NCBI GenBank assembly: GCA_965153455.1
Contig: OZ234494.1
Coordinates: 8,866,001-8,930,000, forward strand
Origin: Sphagnum compactum
Taxonomy: Eukaryota > Bryophyta > Sphagnopsida > Sphagnales
DNA: 64,000 nt
Direction: 5' to 3'
The notes beneath the pieces were generated by a model. That model worked only from the letters and a program-made list of their open reading frames with translations, made no database searches and was not told the origin of the DNA. Both the position numbers and the translations under genes were made by a program. Positions 36,745-47,100 of this stretch are shown here, piece by piece; the stretch's first letter is position 1; every line of letters begins with the position of its first letter.

Positions 36745-36903
36745 ACGCTACGAGGAGTAGTGTTCGACATGGATGGGACTCTGACGGTGCCTACCATTGA
36801 TTTCGCCTCCATGTATAGCAGGGTGTTAGGAGATGACCATCCTCCGATTGTTTCCGGCTCACCCATCGACATTCTGCATGAGATTGCAGAGTGGAGTCCC
36901 TGA
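36745..36903 (+). pseudogene. Captured HAD-hydrolase exon fragment
   Basis: The frame reads LRGVVFDMDGTLTVPTIDFA, then SMYSRVLGDD and PIDILHEIAEWSP before TGA. DMDGT is the HAD motif I (DxDGT). The run VPTIDFA...ML-like...IDILHEIxxWSP matches the N-terminus of a plant haloacid-dehalogenase-like hydrolase family (the type represented by At2g33255). Motifs II to IV are absent, so this is only the first exon, picked up by the Helitron. No intact parent copy is in the window. Confidence 0.7.
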
Positions 36904-37290
36904 CCTGCTGACCCTGACTTGCGGCGTCGGAGCTGAAGGTGGCTTTTGCATTTCCTACCGGTTGTTCAACAACATCTCCCATCCTTCTTCTTCTGCTGGT
37001 GCACCAAGGTCAGATCGCGCGGCCGCCTTGCAAGCTGACGAAGAAGCGAACCACGGCCACTACCCGCCACTGTCTGATGTCTGCGCTCGCATACTGCATC
37101 GATCCAGCTAGCACCACGCTGCTAAAAACGCCTTGGCCAACGAACTTTGCAGTGGGATTCTGTTGTTGGTGAGAACTAGAGCAATAAGAAGAAACATTCT
37201 TTAGCCTGTACTTAATGGGTCAATCGACTAATAGTAGTATAAATTGTGGAATTTTTCTGAGAGAATTTTTTTTTTCTCAATTTTGAGCAG

Positions 37291-37900
37291 GTCGACAGAT
37301 ACCGCTCCGAGCTGGATGAGTGTCAGAGTAAGCTCACGTCATGTCTCCAATCCCAAGTTGCATTGGAAAGGTACAGACTTTTCTCCGACTCTTCTTCCTG
37401 TTTCCTTTTGAAGATAATAAAGAAAAAAATGGGCACTTATACAGTGAAAATACTAAATTGTGGGTCATGTGCATGGGGTCATTGAGCAGGCAGGTGGGTG
37501 AGCTGCAAGGTGTAGTTGAAGAACTGAAATCAGAGGGATGTGCGAAGGAAGTGGATCTGAACTTGACTGCTCAAGTTGCTGTTGTAGAAGAGGAACAGAG
37601 GCAGAATGCTCGACTTATTGCAGACCTCAAGCTGGAACTCCAGCAGGTAAAATAGAGTTGCGCCTGTCCATCAACATAAAGAACTCAGTATGGCAAAAAC
37701 ATGACATCCAGTTTATAAGTTGGATTAGCAGTATTGGTATCCCTGTGGAGTTGGGAAAGTCTGGAAACTAATCATCATGATGTTAGCATGATGTGCAGAA
37801 CGCAGAAAGGGCAAAGCTGGAAGCAAGCAGGTGTGAAAGTCTGGAGCTTGAGTTAAAGGGAGCATTGCAGGAGTCACAGGACTTGCATTGCCAGCTTCAG
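37291..37900 (+). pseudogene. Captured coiled-coil gene fragment, three phase-matched exons
   Basis: Exons 37291-37370, 37490-37646 and 37799-37900 have AG/GT borders. The junction phases match (2+1, then 0), giving one stop-free chain of 113 residues. It starts VDRYRSELDECQSKLTSCLQ and continues with QVGELQGVVEELKSEG, EEEQRQNARLIADLKLELQQ and LELELKGALQESQDLHCQLQ. This is a regular coiled coil. The two introns are intact, so it was captured from genomic DNA and not as a cDNA. The style resembles the coiled-coil exons at 33668-35115 just outside the Helitron. Whether both come from one gene is unproven, because the phases do not join directly. Confidence 0.65.
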
Positions 37901-38509
37901 GTAAAATCAATTATTGCAAACTTCCCAGAAAAGGCATTTTCCACTTTCTCTTCTTCTTCTTCTTCTTCTTCTTCTCTCAGTGCTACGTTCTCTTCACCAG
38001 CAAGGATGTAAGGAGAAACGAGTTCCACTGGCGCAAGTAAGGCGGCTTCCTTTGATTTCACATGAATAAATATTCTAAGGAATCCTGCATCCATGGAAGT
38101 GCAAATTGTGTTGGTGTTGGAATTTGCATGATGATTTTTGCGGTGTCATTGGTTTTTTCTTACATTTAAAGTAAAAGTTTTTTTTTAAAAAGTTAAAGTT
38201 TTTTTTTTTTTTTTGTCTGTAGTGGAACTATTATACATTATATTTTTTGCTTATAATGTAATGTTATTGGTGTTGCAACCAAGAGTGTGCTCTTCTCTAG
38301 CAACAACATCAACTTCTTCCATGCAATGCAACACCTCATCAGCTAGACACCAATATGCAGGCCTATCTCTCAGATTCTCCAAGAAGTCTAAAACCAACAA
38401 TTATAGCCAGGGGAGATCTGAATCCAAACTCTTTGGTTCACAAAAACTCCCAATAGATTCATGTTCAATGACACTAATTATAAGCTTAGAACTTTCAAAG
38501 GCCTATTTT

Positions 38510-38760
38510 TAATGTTTAAGCGTAAGGTTGGAATTCTTTTAATAGTTAAGCTTAAGGTTAGAAGGTTTTTAATATTTTGGCGTAAGTTTAAAATCTTTTT
38601 AGGCCTAAAGATAAATCTATTTGGGCCTAAAGGTTAAAATCTATTTAGGCCTAAGGATTAGAATCTTTTTATTATTTTGACTTAGGATTTTTAAAAATTG
38701 CCATTTTGCCTTGGGTTAGAATCTTTTTATTGTTTTGACTTAAGATTAACAAAAATTTAG
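38510..38760. repeat. Degenerate short tandem repeat in the Helitron
   Basis: Repeated blocks of the form TTTTTAGGCCTAAGG-TTAGAATC at roughly 35-45 bp spacing. Confidence 0.6.
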
Positions 38761-38989
38761 CACAGAGGCCTACAATTAGGTTTAAAATTGGGCATTCTAA
38801 AAAATTCCTGAAAAACATTTCTCAAAATGCTTGAAAAATATTCATTAGTTTGAGAATCTTTATTCTGCCCAATATATTTTGGGCAGATTATATAGGTTAT
38901 TTTTTTTCATTTTTGCTGAAGAATTTGGGAAATCAATAAATCCTATGCTCGGAAATATTCATGAGATTTTTTTTCTAAGATGCTTGAAA

Positions 38990-39290
38990 AAATTTCAGGC
39001 AATTTTGGAAATTTTAGCTTGTTTGGGAAAGTTATAAATGCTGATTTTTATAATTTCTGCCCAAAATATATTGGGCACTCTGAAAAATCTGGATGCTTGA
39101 AATTTATTGGCATTTTGGGAATTCTCATTTTGCTCAATAATAACCGGCACCTTATAAATGTTGAAGATAGTTTTCATTTATGCCCAAATTTTTGGGGCAT
39201 TCTGAAAATGTTCTCATGCTTTAGAAATTTTGGGCAATTTGAGAATTTTTTTTGTCCAGTAAGTTCGAGCAGATTATGAAGGTGAAAAAA
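38990..39290. repeat. ~100-bp degenerate repeat in the Helitron
   Basis: Three copies of a unit running from TGCTTGAAA/TTTCAGGCAATTTTGG through TATAAATG-TGA to TTATGCCCAAA-T-TTGGGC and TTCTGAAAA. The open frame of 99 codons here is a by-product of the repeat. Confidence 0.55.
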
Positions 39291-39363
39291 CTTTTTTTTG
39301 TCACTGCCCACCATCCCGGGTGCTCTTCTCACATGAAAGTCAGTATGTTGGGTAGACCAACAT

Positions 39364-39535
39364 TAGGACAAATGTCTTGGCACCCTTAAGACAAATGTTT
39401 CACACCCCTAGGACGAATGTCTTGCTCTCTTAAGCCAAATGTCATCCATTCTCAAAACAAATGTCCCACGCCCTTAAGGTAAATGTCCTACACCCTTAAG
39501 ACAATTGTCCTATGCCCTTAAGACAATGACCTTGG
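39364..39535. repeat. ~26-bp tandem repeat, 6-7 copies
   Basis: Unit of the form AGACAAATGTCCTACACCCTTA with variable bases, repeated head to tail. Confidence 0.85.
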
Positions 39536-40095
39536 GTCAAATTGTAATAGCCCCAAGCCATTGGACCAAGAATTTTTGTGTATTTGATACAAATACACAT
39601 TTAAAATAATAATAATACACGTATATTGGCTTATTGTTAGACCTCATGTCAAAAAAGTTTACCCCAAGACAAAACTAAATTTTGCATATGCATATTGGCT
39701 CAAGGTTGGAATATATTTACAGAATGTGGCTCAAAGTTAAAATCTTTTTTGGACACTTTGGCCTAGGATTAGAATTTTCTGAGCACTTTGGTTGAAACAT
39801 TTTTTAACAATTTGGCTTGAGGTTGGAGTCATGTACCAGTATGGCCCTTTTGATATTCTCCACACAGCTAAGGAAGGGCACATATTTCAAGAATGCCCTT
39901 GCGACCAAGGCATTAACTTAGGCATTAACTGTGCAAACACTTAGGTACAAGCAGAGCAAAGTTGGTTGTGATGAAGAATTGTGGGCACATACCTCAAATT
40001 GAGAATCCCAAGGAATATAACCGCATCATCCTCAATTTCCTGAAAACCTGCCCCCAAAACTCAACCAAGGATTGATTGATATTGATCAGTCTTTT

Positions 40096-40164
40096 AAGAG
40101 GATTATGATTTCTAGAGTTCCGACTTTTGGAAAGGGGACGCAATGTGAGCTCATTGCAGCCAAG
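40096..40164 (+). pseudogene. Captured adenylate kinase P-loop exon, copy 1
   Basis: The frame reads IMISRVPTFGKGTQCELIAA and then K, directly followed by a GTGCAT donor. It corresponds to the N-terminal strand and P-loop of adenylate kinase (family pattern I-x-G-x-P-x-x-GKGTQC). Glycines of the loop are changed (SRVPTF), so the nucleotide-binding site is damaged. It has the same origin as copy 2, about 290 bp downstream. Confidence 0.7.
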
Positions 40165-40385
40165 GTGCATTGAAGAAATTTCCTGAATTGCAAATTGGAA
40201 AGCACTTCTGATGGAAAGAATATTGCTGTAAATTTAGCCAGTTTGACATTGTTTCTACAATTCTATCTTCGTTGTTGTCCAGGCAGAATTTCAAAGCGCT
40301 GCTGCTGCTGCAACATCATAATATTCGACTTATTGATTTTTCTTTTTTTTTTCCTCTAGCGAAATTAGTTTAGGCCTCGGTAGGA

Positions 40386-40469
40386 ATGGAGGCCCTGAGG
40401 ATTATGATTTTTGGAGTTCCGGCATCTGGAAAGGGGATGCAATGTGAGCTCATTGCAGCCAACTTTGCT
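40386..40469 (+). pseudogene. Captured adenylate kinase P-loop exon, copy 2
   Basis: From an ATG the frame reads MEALRIMIFGVPASGKGMQC and ELIAAN. GVPASGKG is the adenylate kinase P-loop. The frame then continues without a stop into the N-terminal part of the Helitron protein. At DNA level it is close to copy 1 (TGTGAGCTCATTGCAGCCAA shared). Confidence 0.75.
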
Positions 40470-40596
40470 TTGAACAGATCTCTTCACCTATCTCCCCCCC
40501 CCTTCAACACAACAACTCTCATTAAACCGATGAATGAAGAGGAAGAGGAGGCCCCTTTGGAGGACCCGCGCATCCGTCGAAATCATCTTGCTCGGG

Positions 40597-40915
40597 AGAG
40601 GCACGCTGCTCGATCTAAGGAGCAACGTGCGGTAGATGCCAACCGGCGAGCAACTCACAGAGCTACGCATAGTGATGCGCAAATTACTGCGGATGCCAGC
40701 CGGCGGGCAACTCATAGAGCTGTGCGTAGCGATGCGCAGATTGCAACGAATGCCAACTGGCGAGCAGCTTAGAGAGCTGCGCGCAGCAATGCCCAGATTA
40801 CGGCGGATGTTAATCGACGAGCAGTTCAGAGAACTGCACGCAACGATGCGCAGAATGCAACGAATGCCAGCTGGCGGGTAGTTCAGAGAACTGCGCGCAA
40901 CGATGCGCAAATTGC
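40597..40915 (+). repeat. 57-bp (19-residue) tandem repeat in the Helitron Rep N-terminus
   Basis: About five and a half copies encode RRATHRATHSDAQITADAS and variants. Copies keep the reading frame, apart from the stop at 40770 where other copies have CAG or CAC. Confidence 0.9.
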
Positions 40916-43900
40916 TTTGGAAAATGTTGTGTGTGTTAACGCCCGGACACTTTTGCATTCTGATAGGCAACAGGAAATGCATAACGCAGATCCTGATGCT
41001 CACCAGGGCCAGCGTGAGCAATTGCCGGAAGAGCGTCGCCAAGAAATTCGAAACGTTGACCGTCAAGCACGTAGTGCCCAGCGTGAACTCGATCGCGCAA
41101 ACCAAGGTGGGAATCAAATGATACCTTTGGCGCGCCGTGAATTTGACGGCATCCATTGTGGTCTTCGCCACACTTTAGGTGAAATGACCACCGTGTGTGG
41201 CAAGTGCGACGCCCTACACTTTTTGGAAGAGCGTGCCGCATCAAATTCGTGCGCCAATCCGTAATTTACACTGTGCTGCGCGTAAGGTAAAGTGACGCTG
41301 CCCCCATTGGCACCCCCACCAAAGCCACTCAGGCGGCTCCTTACAGGTAAAGAAACGGATGCGAAAGACTTTCGTCAGCACATCCGCTCTTACAACAGTG
41401 CGTTAGCCTTCACGTCTGTGGGGGCCAAGCTGGATACCAACGTTGCCCAACCTGGCAATTATACTTACCGTCTTCGCGGTGAGCTTTACCATAGGATGGG
41501 GAGTCTACTTCCTCAACCTAGCGAGGCGCGAAAATTCGCCCAACTATACATCAGCGATCCGCATGCCGAGCTTGATGGCCGGATGGGCAATTTTGGTGGC
41601 CTGAATAGGGACACCATGCAGTCGTTGCAAACGATGCTACATGCATGTAACCCCTATGCCATTATCTACCGAACGGCCGTGGAACGGCTCCAAGGCGGGG
41701 CTATTGAGCTAAGTCTTCGTTTGGTGAATGACCGCCGCACTGATTTACGGCGTTACAATGCGCCAACTGTTGACGAAGTTGGCGCATTGATGGTTGGGGG
41801 CGATGTGGATGAAGTAGACGCACGCGACATTGTTGTGCGTTCGACTAATGGCTATTTTCAGCACGTTTCTCCCCTGCACAGTGCATACGCGCCACTACAT
41901 TACGTCCTTCTCTTCCCAAATGGACGCAACGGATGGCATGACGGCATCCCATTGAATGGATTTCAATGGGATGGCTCTGTGTTCATCCAGGATGACGAGA
42001 ATACAGTAGGTGGTAAACGCGGTTCTGCGCGCGTCACCATGCTTCAATTTTATGCATACATGCTACAGCATCGCATCAACGAGGAATGGATTCTACGAGC
42101 CGAAAGGCTTTTGCAGCAATTCATTGTTGACGCATATGCATATACTGAACAAAATCGCTTGAAGTTTATTCGCGAGAACCAAAGACAATTGCGTTGCGAC
42201 CTGTATAATGGTCTTCAAGATGCATTGAATGCTGGCGACGTTCTCGGGAACGTCGTCGGGCAGAAGATGATTCTCCCGTCGTCATTCCAGGGTGGTGAGC
42301 GCGCCATGGGCCAATTGTACCAGGATGCCATGGCCAGGGTCTGCAAATTTGGTAAGCCAGACCTTTTTGTCACATTTACCTATAATCCTAAATGGAAAGA
42401 GATTACAAATGCGCTTTTCCTGGGGCAGACTGCCAAGGATCGCCCAGAGTTGATAACTCGCGTTTTCAATTTGAAACTTGACGCCCTTTTGAGGGACATC
42501 AAAGATGGTGTTCTTGGCAATGTGATTGCTAAAATTTGGGTCATCGAGTTTCAAAAGAGAGGTTTGCCCCACGCACACATTTTGCTCATTTTAGATGAAG
42601 CGTCAAAATTGCGCACTGCCGAGGACTTCGATTCGATGGTATCGGCCGAGATTCCGGATTTGATACGCCATCCTGAGGCGTATGAGACGGTCACTTCGTG
42701 CATGGTGCATGGGCCATGTGGTCCAGATTTTCTCAACGCACAATGCATGGAGCAGGGAAAGTGCAAGAAAAAGTACCCGCGTTCCTTTAGTGAAGAAACG
42801 CGCTGTGATGTTGACAAGTACCCCGAGTACCGACGTCGTCAAACCCGCATTTTTGTAGATCCAAAGACGCAGCGCGTGGTGGATAACCGATGGATTGTCC
42901 CGTATAATCTTCATCTGGCAACCAAGTACCACGCGCACATCAACGTGGAGATATGTTCGTCCATATCTGCCGTCAAGTACCTGTACAAGTATGTGTACAA
43001 GGGACCTGACCGTGCTACTGCCGTTGTCGAAAAGCAAGTGAATAGGCATGGCCAGGAGAACAATGCGCAGGTGGTTGTTGCTAATGGTGAGGGGCAAAAC
43101 CACGATGAAATTAAAGCATACCTTGAAGGACGTTATGTCTTTGCTTCCGAGGCATCGTGGCGTCTTTTCTCTTTTAGAATGCATGAAGGGACACCGTCTA
43201 TCACACGCCTTGCCGTGCACGAGCCTGCAATGCATAAGGTCGTGTACAATGATAATGCCAGTATTTTTGAAACTATTAATAGCGAGCTAAACCAGAAAAC
43301 AACGCTCACCGAATACTTCCAAGCCAATATTGATTACCCCTTGGCCAGAAAAGTCACGTACATGGATTTTCCCTCTGTGTTTACATGGACCAATGGGACG
43401 AAAAAATGGACCATCCGGCAAAGAGGGTGTTGTGTCGGGCGCCTTTATTTCGTCAGTCCTTCCGTTGGCGAACGCTATTTCTTACGTACATTGTTAACGA
43501 AGGTCAAAGGTGCTGTTTCTTTTGAAGTTCTTCGCACAATTAACGGTGTTATCCATGACACATTCAAATCAGCGTGCATTGCGCCTGGTTTGTATGACTC
43601 GGATGACGAGTGGAATGCCTGCTTAGAAGAAGCAGTTGGCATGCAAACAGGTGCGCAATTGCGGTCTCTGTTTATGACCATCTTTGCCTTTGGCGTTCCA
43701 GGTGAGCCGCGCATGCTCTGGGACAAGTATAAGGAGCACATTTGCGATGATTGCAAGGTAGCATTGCAACGTCGCGGTATAGTGGAACCGTCCATTGAGC
43801 AAATTGAGAGTTGAGCACTACATTCCTTACAGGATGCGCTTGCCAAATTTAACAAAACTCTCGAGGAATTTGGCCTTCCTGCCCCCTCTGTTGCTTTTGA

Positions 43901-45463
43901 TCGATTAGAGACTAATCGCCTGCTTGAGGTGGAGCGCGACTACAATGTCGAGGTCTTGCAAGCCGAGGTGGCTATGGCCATTGAGAGCCTCAATGATGGG
44001 CAACGTGCACCCTATGCTGCCCATCACGCTAAAGTCATCTTTATCGATGGCCCCGGTGGAATGGGTAAAACCTACACCGAAAACTTGATTTTGAATGTTG
44101 TGCGTTCGCGTGGCGATATTGCACTTGCTGTCACCTCTTCAGGCATTGCTGCACTTTTGCTCTCAGGAGGGCGAACGGCCCATTCATACCTGAAGATCTC
44201 GATTGCACTCGACTGTACGTCCTTTTGCTGTATGCGTAAGCAAGATGATTTAGCGGCGCTAATCCGTCAAATGAAACTCATCCTTTGGGATGAAGCTCCT
44301 ATGACTAATAAGTTCGCTTTTGAAGCGGTGGATTGAACTTTGCGTGACCTTACAGATAGGAATGAGCCCTTTGGCGGCATTGTTTTCGTCATGTCAGGGG
44401 ACTTTCGCCAGGTCTTTCCGGTCATCCCCCGGGGATCCCATGCAGACATTGTCTCTGCATCAATTAAGAACTCCTACCTACGAGAATCTGTTGAGGTATT
44501 CCGTCTTTTGAAAAACATGCGAGCCGGTGATGCCATTGCTATTCACCCCGATCTTGGGAATCGCACTTTTGCAGACTGGCTTCTTTGTCTTGGCAACAAC
44601 GAGCTAGAAACCATCGATGAGGACTACATCAAATGTCCAGACATGATGAAACTCCCTCCTACGGACACACGAGCCATGGCTGTGGCCATCTACCCTCAAC
44701 TACACGAGGGCCAAGTCACACAAGTATTTGCGTGAGTGCGCGATTTTGGCTCCTCGCAACAAGGAGGTTTCACTAATAAACGTGATGGTTTTAAGCTACC
44801 TTCCAGGCGCGCAAGTTGACTTCCTCAGTGCGGATTTTGCAGAGGACATGGAAGTGGCGAACACATACCCTTCCGAGTTCCTCAACACTTTGGAAGTCAG
44901 TGGCATGCTTTCACACAAGTTGTCGTTCAAGATTGGCACACCAGTGATGCTGTTGCGCAATCTCGACCCATCGGCTGGGCTATGCAATGGGACGCGCCTG
45001 ATTATTCGACGCTTCACGATGCGGGTTGTTGAGGCTGAGATCATCACAAGCAAAGGGGCTGGTAATGTGGCCTTTATCCCGCGCATTAAGTTCATTTCCG
45101 ATAACAGCGGTTTGCCATTTACATTTGCAAGGAAGCAATTTCCTTTGCGGCTAGCCTATGCGATGACTATTAACAAGTCTCAAGGGCAGACCCTCTCTCA
45201 TGTTGGCCTTCATCTCGCAGATGACGTTTTTTCGCATGGCCAACTTTATGTTGCCTTTTCACGCGCCAAAGCACCAGCGAACATCAAAGTTCAACTGCTA
45301 GACACTATGCATGGCCGGATTGGCCTTATGCGCAATGTTGTGTACGAAGAAGCCCTCCTTTGAGGCTGCATGCATCTCTTAAATGGCTCCGCGAGAAGCT
45401 ACATTCACGATGTGCAGCTGTTTGAAATAGAATGCTTTTTCGAAATAAATACGGTTTAAAAAC

Positions 45464-45507
45464 ACCAAGGGACTTCAAAGTGTCCGAAGGTCACGGGTAC
45501 CCACTAG
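45464..45507 (+). other. Helitron 3' terminus, inner copy 1
   Basis: GGGACTTCAAAGTGTCCG followed by AAGGTCACGGGTACCCACTAG-type ending (CTAG 45504-45507). It lies 100 bp after the helicase stop, the position of a canonical end. Confidence 0.8.
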
Positions 45508-45509
45508 AA

Positions 45510-45970
45510 TTTTTTTGAAAAAGAAAATAGAAACAAAATAAATAAATAAAAATAGAAAAAAATGAAGATAGACAAAATAAGAATAGAAAAAATAAAAACA
45601 TGAAACAAACATAAACAAAAAAAAAAAGTAAAAACGCAAAAACTATAAAAAAAGGAATAGAAACAAATGAAACAAGGAAAGCGAAATACAATAAAATAAT
45701 TTTAAAAGAAAAAAAAATTTAAATGAAGAAACCAAATAAAGAGTAAAAAATAAGAAAAAATAAAATTTATAATAATGAAGAAAAACCCTACTTGAAAAAG
45801 AATGAGGTGTGTCTTCTTTCTCCAAACTTCAAACTTGCATCCAAATAAACAAAAATAGAAAAGTGAAAAAGAAACACTTTATTTTTATTATACAAAATAA
45901 TAATAAAAACAGAAAACACATAAAATAAAAATAAAAAAGATAAAAGTTTCTAGAAAAAACTAAAACATGA
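45510..45970. other. A-rich low-complexity stretch between inner 3' termini
   Basis: Dominated by AAATAAAAATAGAAAAAA-like words on the + strand. Apparent - strand open frames rich in F and L are artefacts of poly-T. Confidence 0.8.
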
Positions 45971-45984
45971 ACCAAGTTTGAAGA

Positions 45985-46029
45985 AACCGGGGGACTTCAC
46001 AGTGCCCGAAGGTCACGGGTACCCACTAG
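45985..46029 (+). other. Helitron 3' terminus, inner copy 2
   Basis: GGGGACTTCACAGTGCCCG and the same AAGGTCACGGGTACC-CACTAG ending. AGTG-CCCG can pair with CGGG and CACT across the loop, giving the terminal hairpin. Confidence 0.8.
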
Positions 46030-46395
46030 GTAATGTTTTAGGTGTCTGTCTATCTGACCATCCTCCTTGGGGGTAAGGGGGTTAGGGTTAGCACGCCCTT
46101 CATTAACGCGTTTCAAAAGAAGAAAGCTTGGAATCTGCCCAAATCCTCCACAAATCTTGGCAATTTCAAAACCTGTTTTTTTCTCCTCAAAATGTGCCGA
46201 TTTCAAAAATCTTTTTTTTCACCCTCCTGGAAATGTGGCGATTTAGTTTTTTTTTTGGAAATTTTCCAAAACGCTCGCTTCACCATGTATGTTTTCATGG
46301 GGGACTTTTCAACGAATTTTCACCACAAAAAATAAATAAAATTAAAATAAAATTAGCTGCTTTACACCTTTGTGTGTGTCTCTCTCGGTTTAAAG

Positions 46396-46441
46396 AAACC
46401 AAGGGACTTCACAGTGTCCGAAGGTCACGGGTACCCACTAG
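46396..46441 (+). other. Helitron 3' terminus, outermost copy
   Basis: GGGACTTCACAGTGTCCG and the same CACTAG ending, directly followed by the right 153-bp flank repeat. This is the terminus used in the insertion seen here. Confidence 0.85.
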
Positions 46442-46591
46442 CAGTGGTGTCGATTGTGTATGTGTCAGTGTTTCATGGTTATCTGGGTTGGTTTTTGCGA
46501 AGATATCCAATATGTTAAACATCAATGGGTTAACTTGTAAGGGTATGTCATTACCTCATATAGCTAGTTCTAACTTCCATCTGGGTCATAT
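46439..46591. repeat. 153-bp direct repeat, right copy (Helitron flank)
   Basis: Identical by eye to 36021-36173. After it the unique target sequence continues with TTGGGGTATAAAG. Confidence 0.9.
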
Positions 46592-46948
46592 TGGGGTATA
46601 AAGAGGATTGATAAAGTTGGTGGTCTGGGTGCTCACAATTATATACCCTGTTTGTGTGAGTAAAGAATGGGTAATGGCTTTAACATTATTCAGCTAATTA
46701 TACTTTTCAATGAAAGTATTTCAGTTTTAGGAAAATCCCCGAATGTTTTTCTAAGCTTGGCCATAAAACTGTCGGGTTTGTACCAGTTCTATCATAGAAA
46801 AAAAACCCAGGTTCTTTATGGCTTTTTAAATAAATGCAACCTGTGGTTCTTTGATTTTGAACTTTTCCCAAAAGAACTAGAGGCGGTGGTTCTGGGAAGG
46901 ACTGGAAACATTGACTTGGAATATATTAAAAACTGGAACTGGTGGTTC

Positions 46949-47085
46949 TTTTAAAAATTCAAATAACCATGCCACACACACAAAAACACGGGGCTTTAAA
47001 AATTCAAATAACCATGCCACACACATAAAAACACGGGTCTTTAAAAATTCAAATAAAAGCATCACACTGATGGGTACATGGTTGT
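46949..47085. repeat. ~46-bp tandem repeat, 3 copies
   Basis: Units start at 46949, 46995 and 47040 with TTTAAAAATTCAAATAA, followed by CCATGCCACACACA and AAAACACGGG. The third copy is diverged. Confidence 0.85.
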
Positions 47086-47100
47086 TTTAAAATTCAAAGG

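Larger units (their letters stand above)
40386..45363 (+). pseudogene. Helitron Rep-helicase (HUH/Y2 nuclease plus Pif1-like helicase), 5 stops and 1 frameshift
   Basis: One frame runs from 40386 (or ATG 40530) to 44735, then shifts by +1 and ends at 45363. Domains in order are an Arg/Ala-rich repeat region (40597-40915), a CxxC-type segment (CGLRHTLGEMTTVCGKCDAL), a Helitron-like N domain, and the Rep nuclease. The Rep has the HUH motif RGLPHAH (42558-42578) and the two-tyrosine motif KYLYKYVYKG (42972-43004). The helicase has Walker A GPGGMGKT (44049-44072), Walker B LILWDEAP, and C-terminal motifs NKSQGQTL and LYVAFSRAK. Both catalytic centres look intact. In-frame stops are at 40770, 41262, 41283, 43812 and 44334, with one frameshift near 44710-44730. 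The protein normally nicks and unwinds DNA for rolling-circle transposition. This copy is probably dead, but recently so. Confidence 0.9.
36173..46441 (+). mobile_element. Helitron, 10.3 kb, autonomous type (inactivated)
   Basis: The 5' end is TCTACTTATATAA preceded by A. The 3' end is a hairpin-forming tract GTCCGAAGGTCACGGGTACC followed by CACTAG. The native join beyond the right flank reads CATA-TTGGGG, so insertion was between A and T as expected for Helitrons. Inside lie gene fragments (HAD hydrolase, coiled coil, two adenylate kinase pieces), several short tandem arrays, and the Rep-helicase frame on the + strand. Two further CTAG-ended termini (45507, 46029) precede the outermost one. 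The element has no terminal inverted repeats, which is normal for the class. The 5' border is fixed by comparing the two flank repeats. Confidence 0.85.

Noticed and set aside
45491-45825. Minus-strand open frames rich in Phe and Leu (membrane-like)
   Set aside because: They are the reverse of poly-A low-complexity DNA; no methionine-led gene structure or homology.
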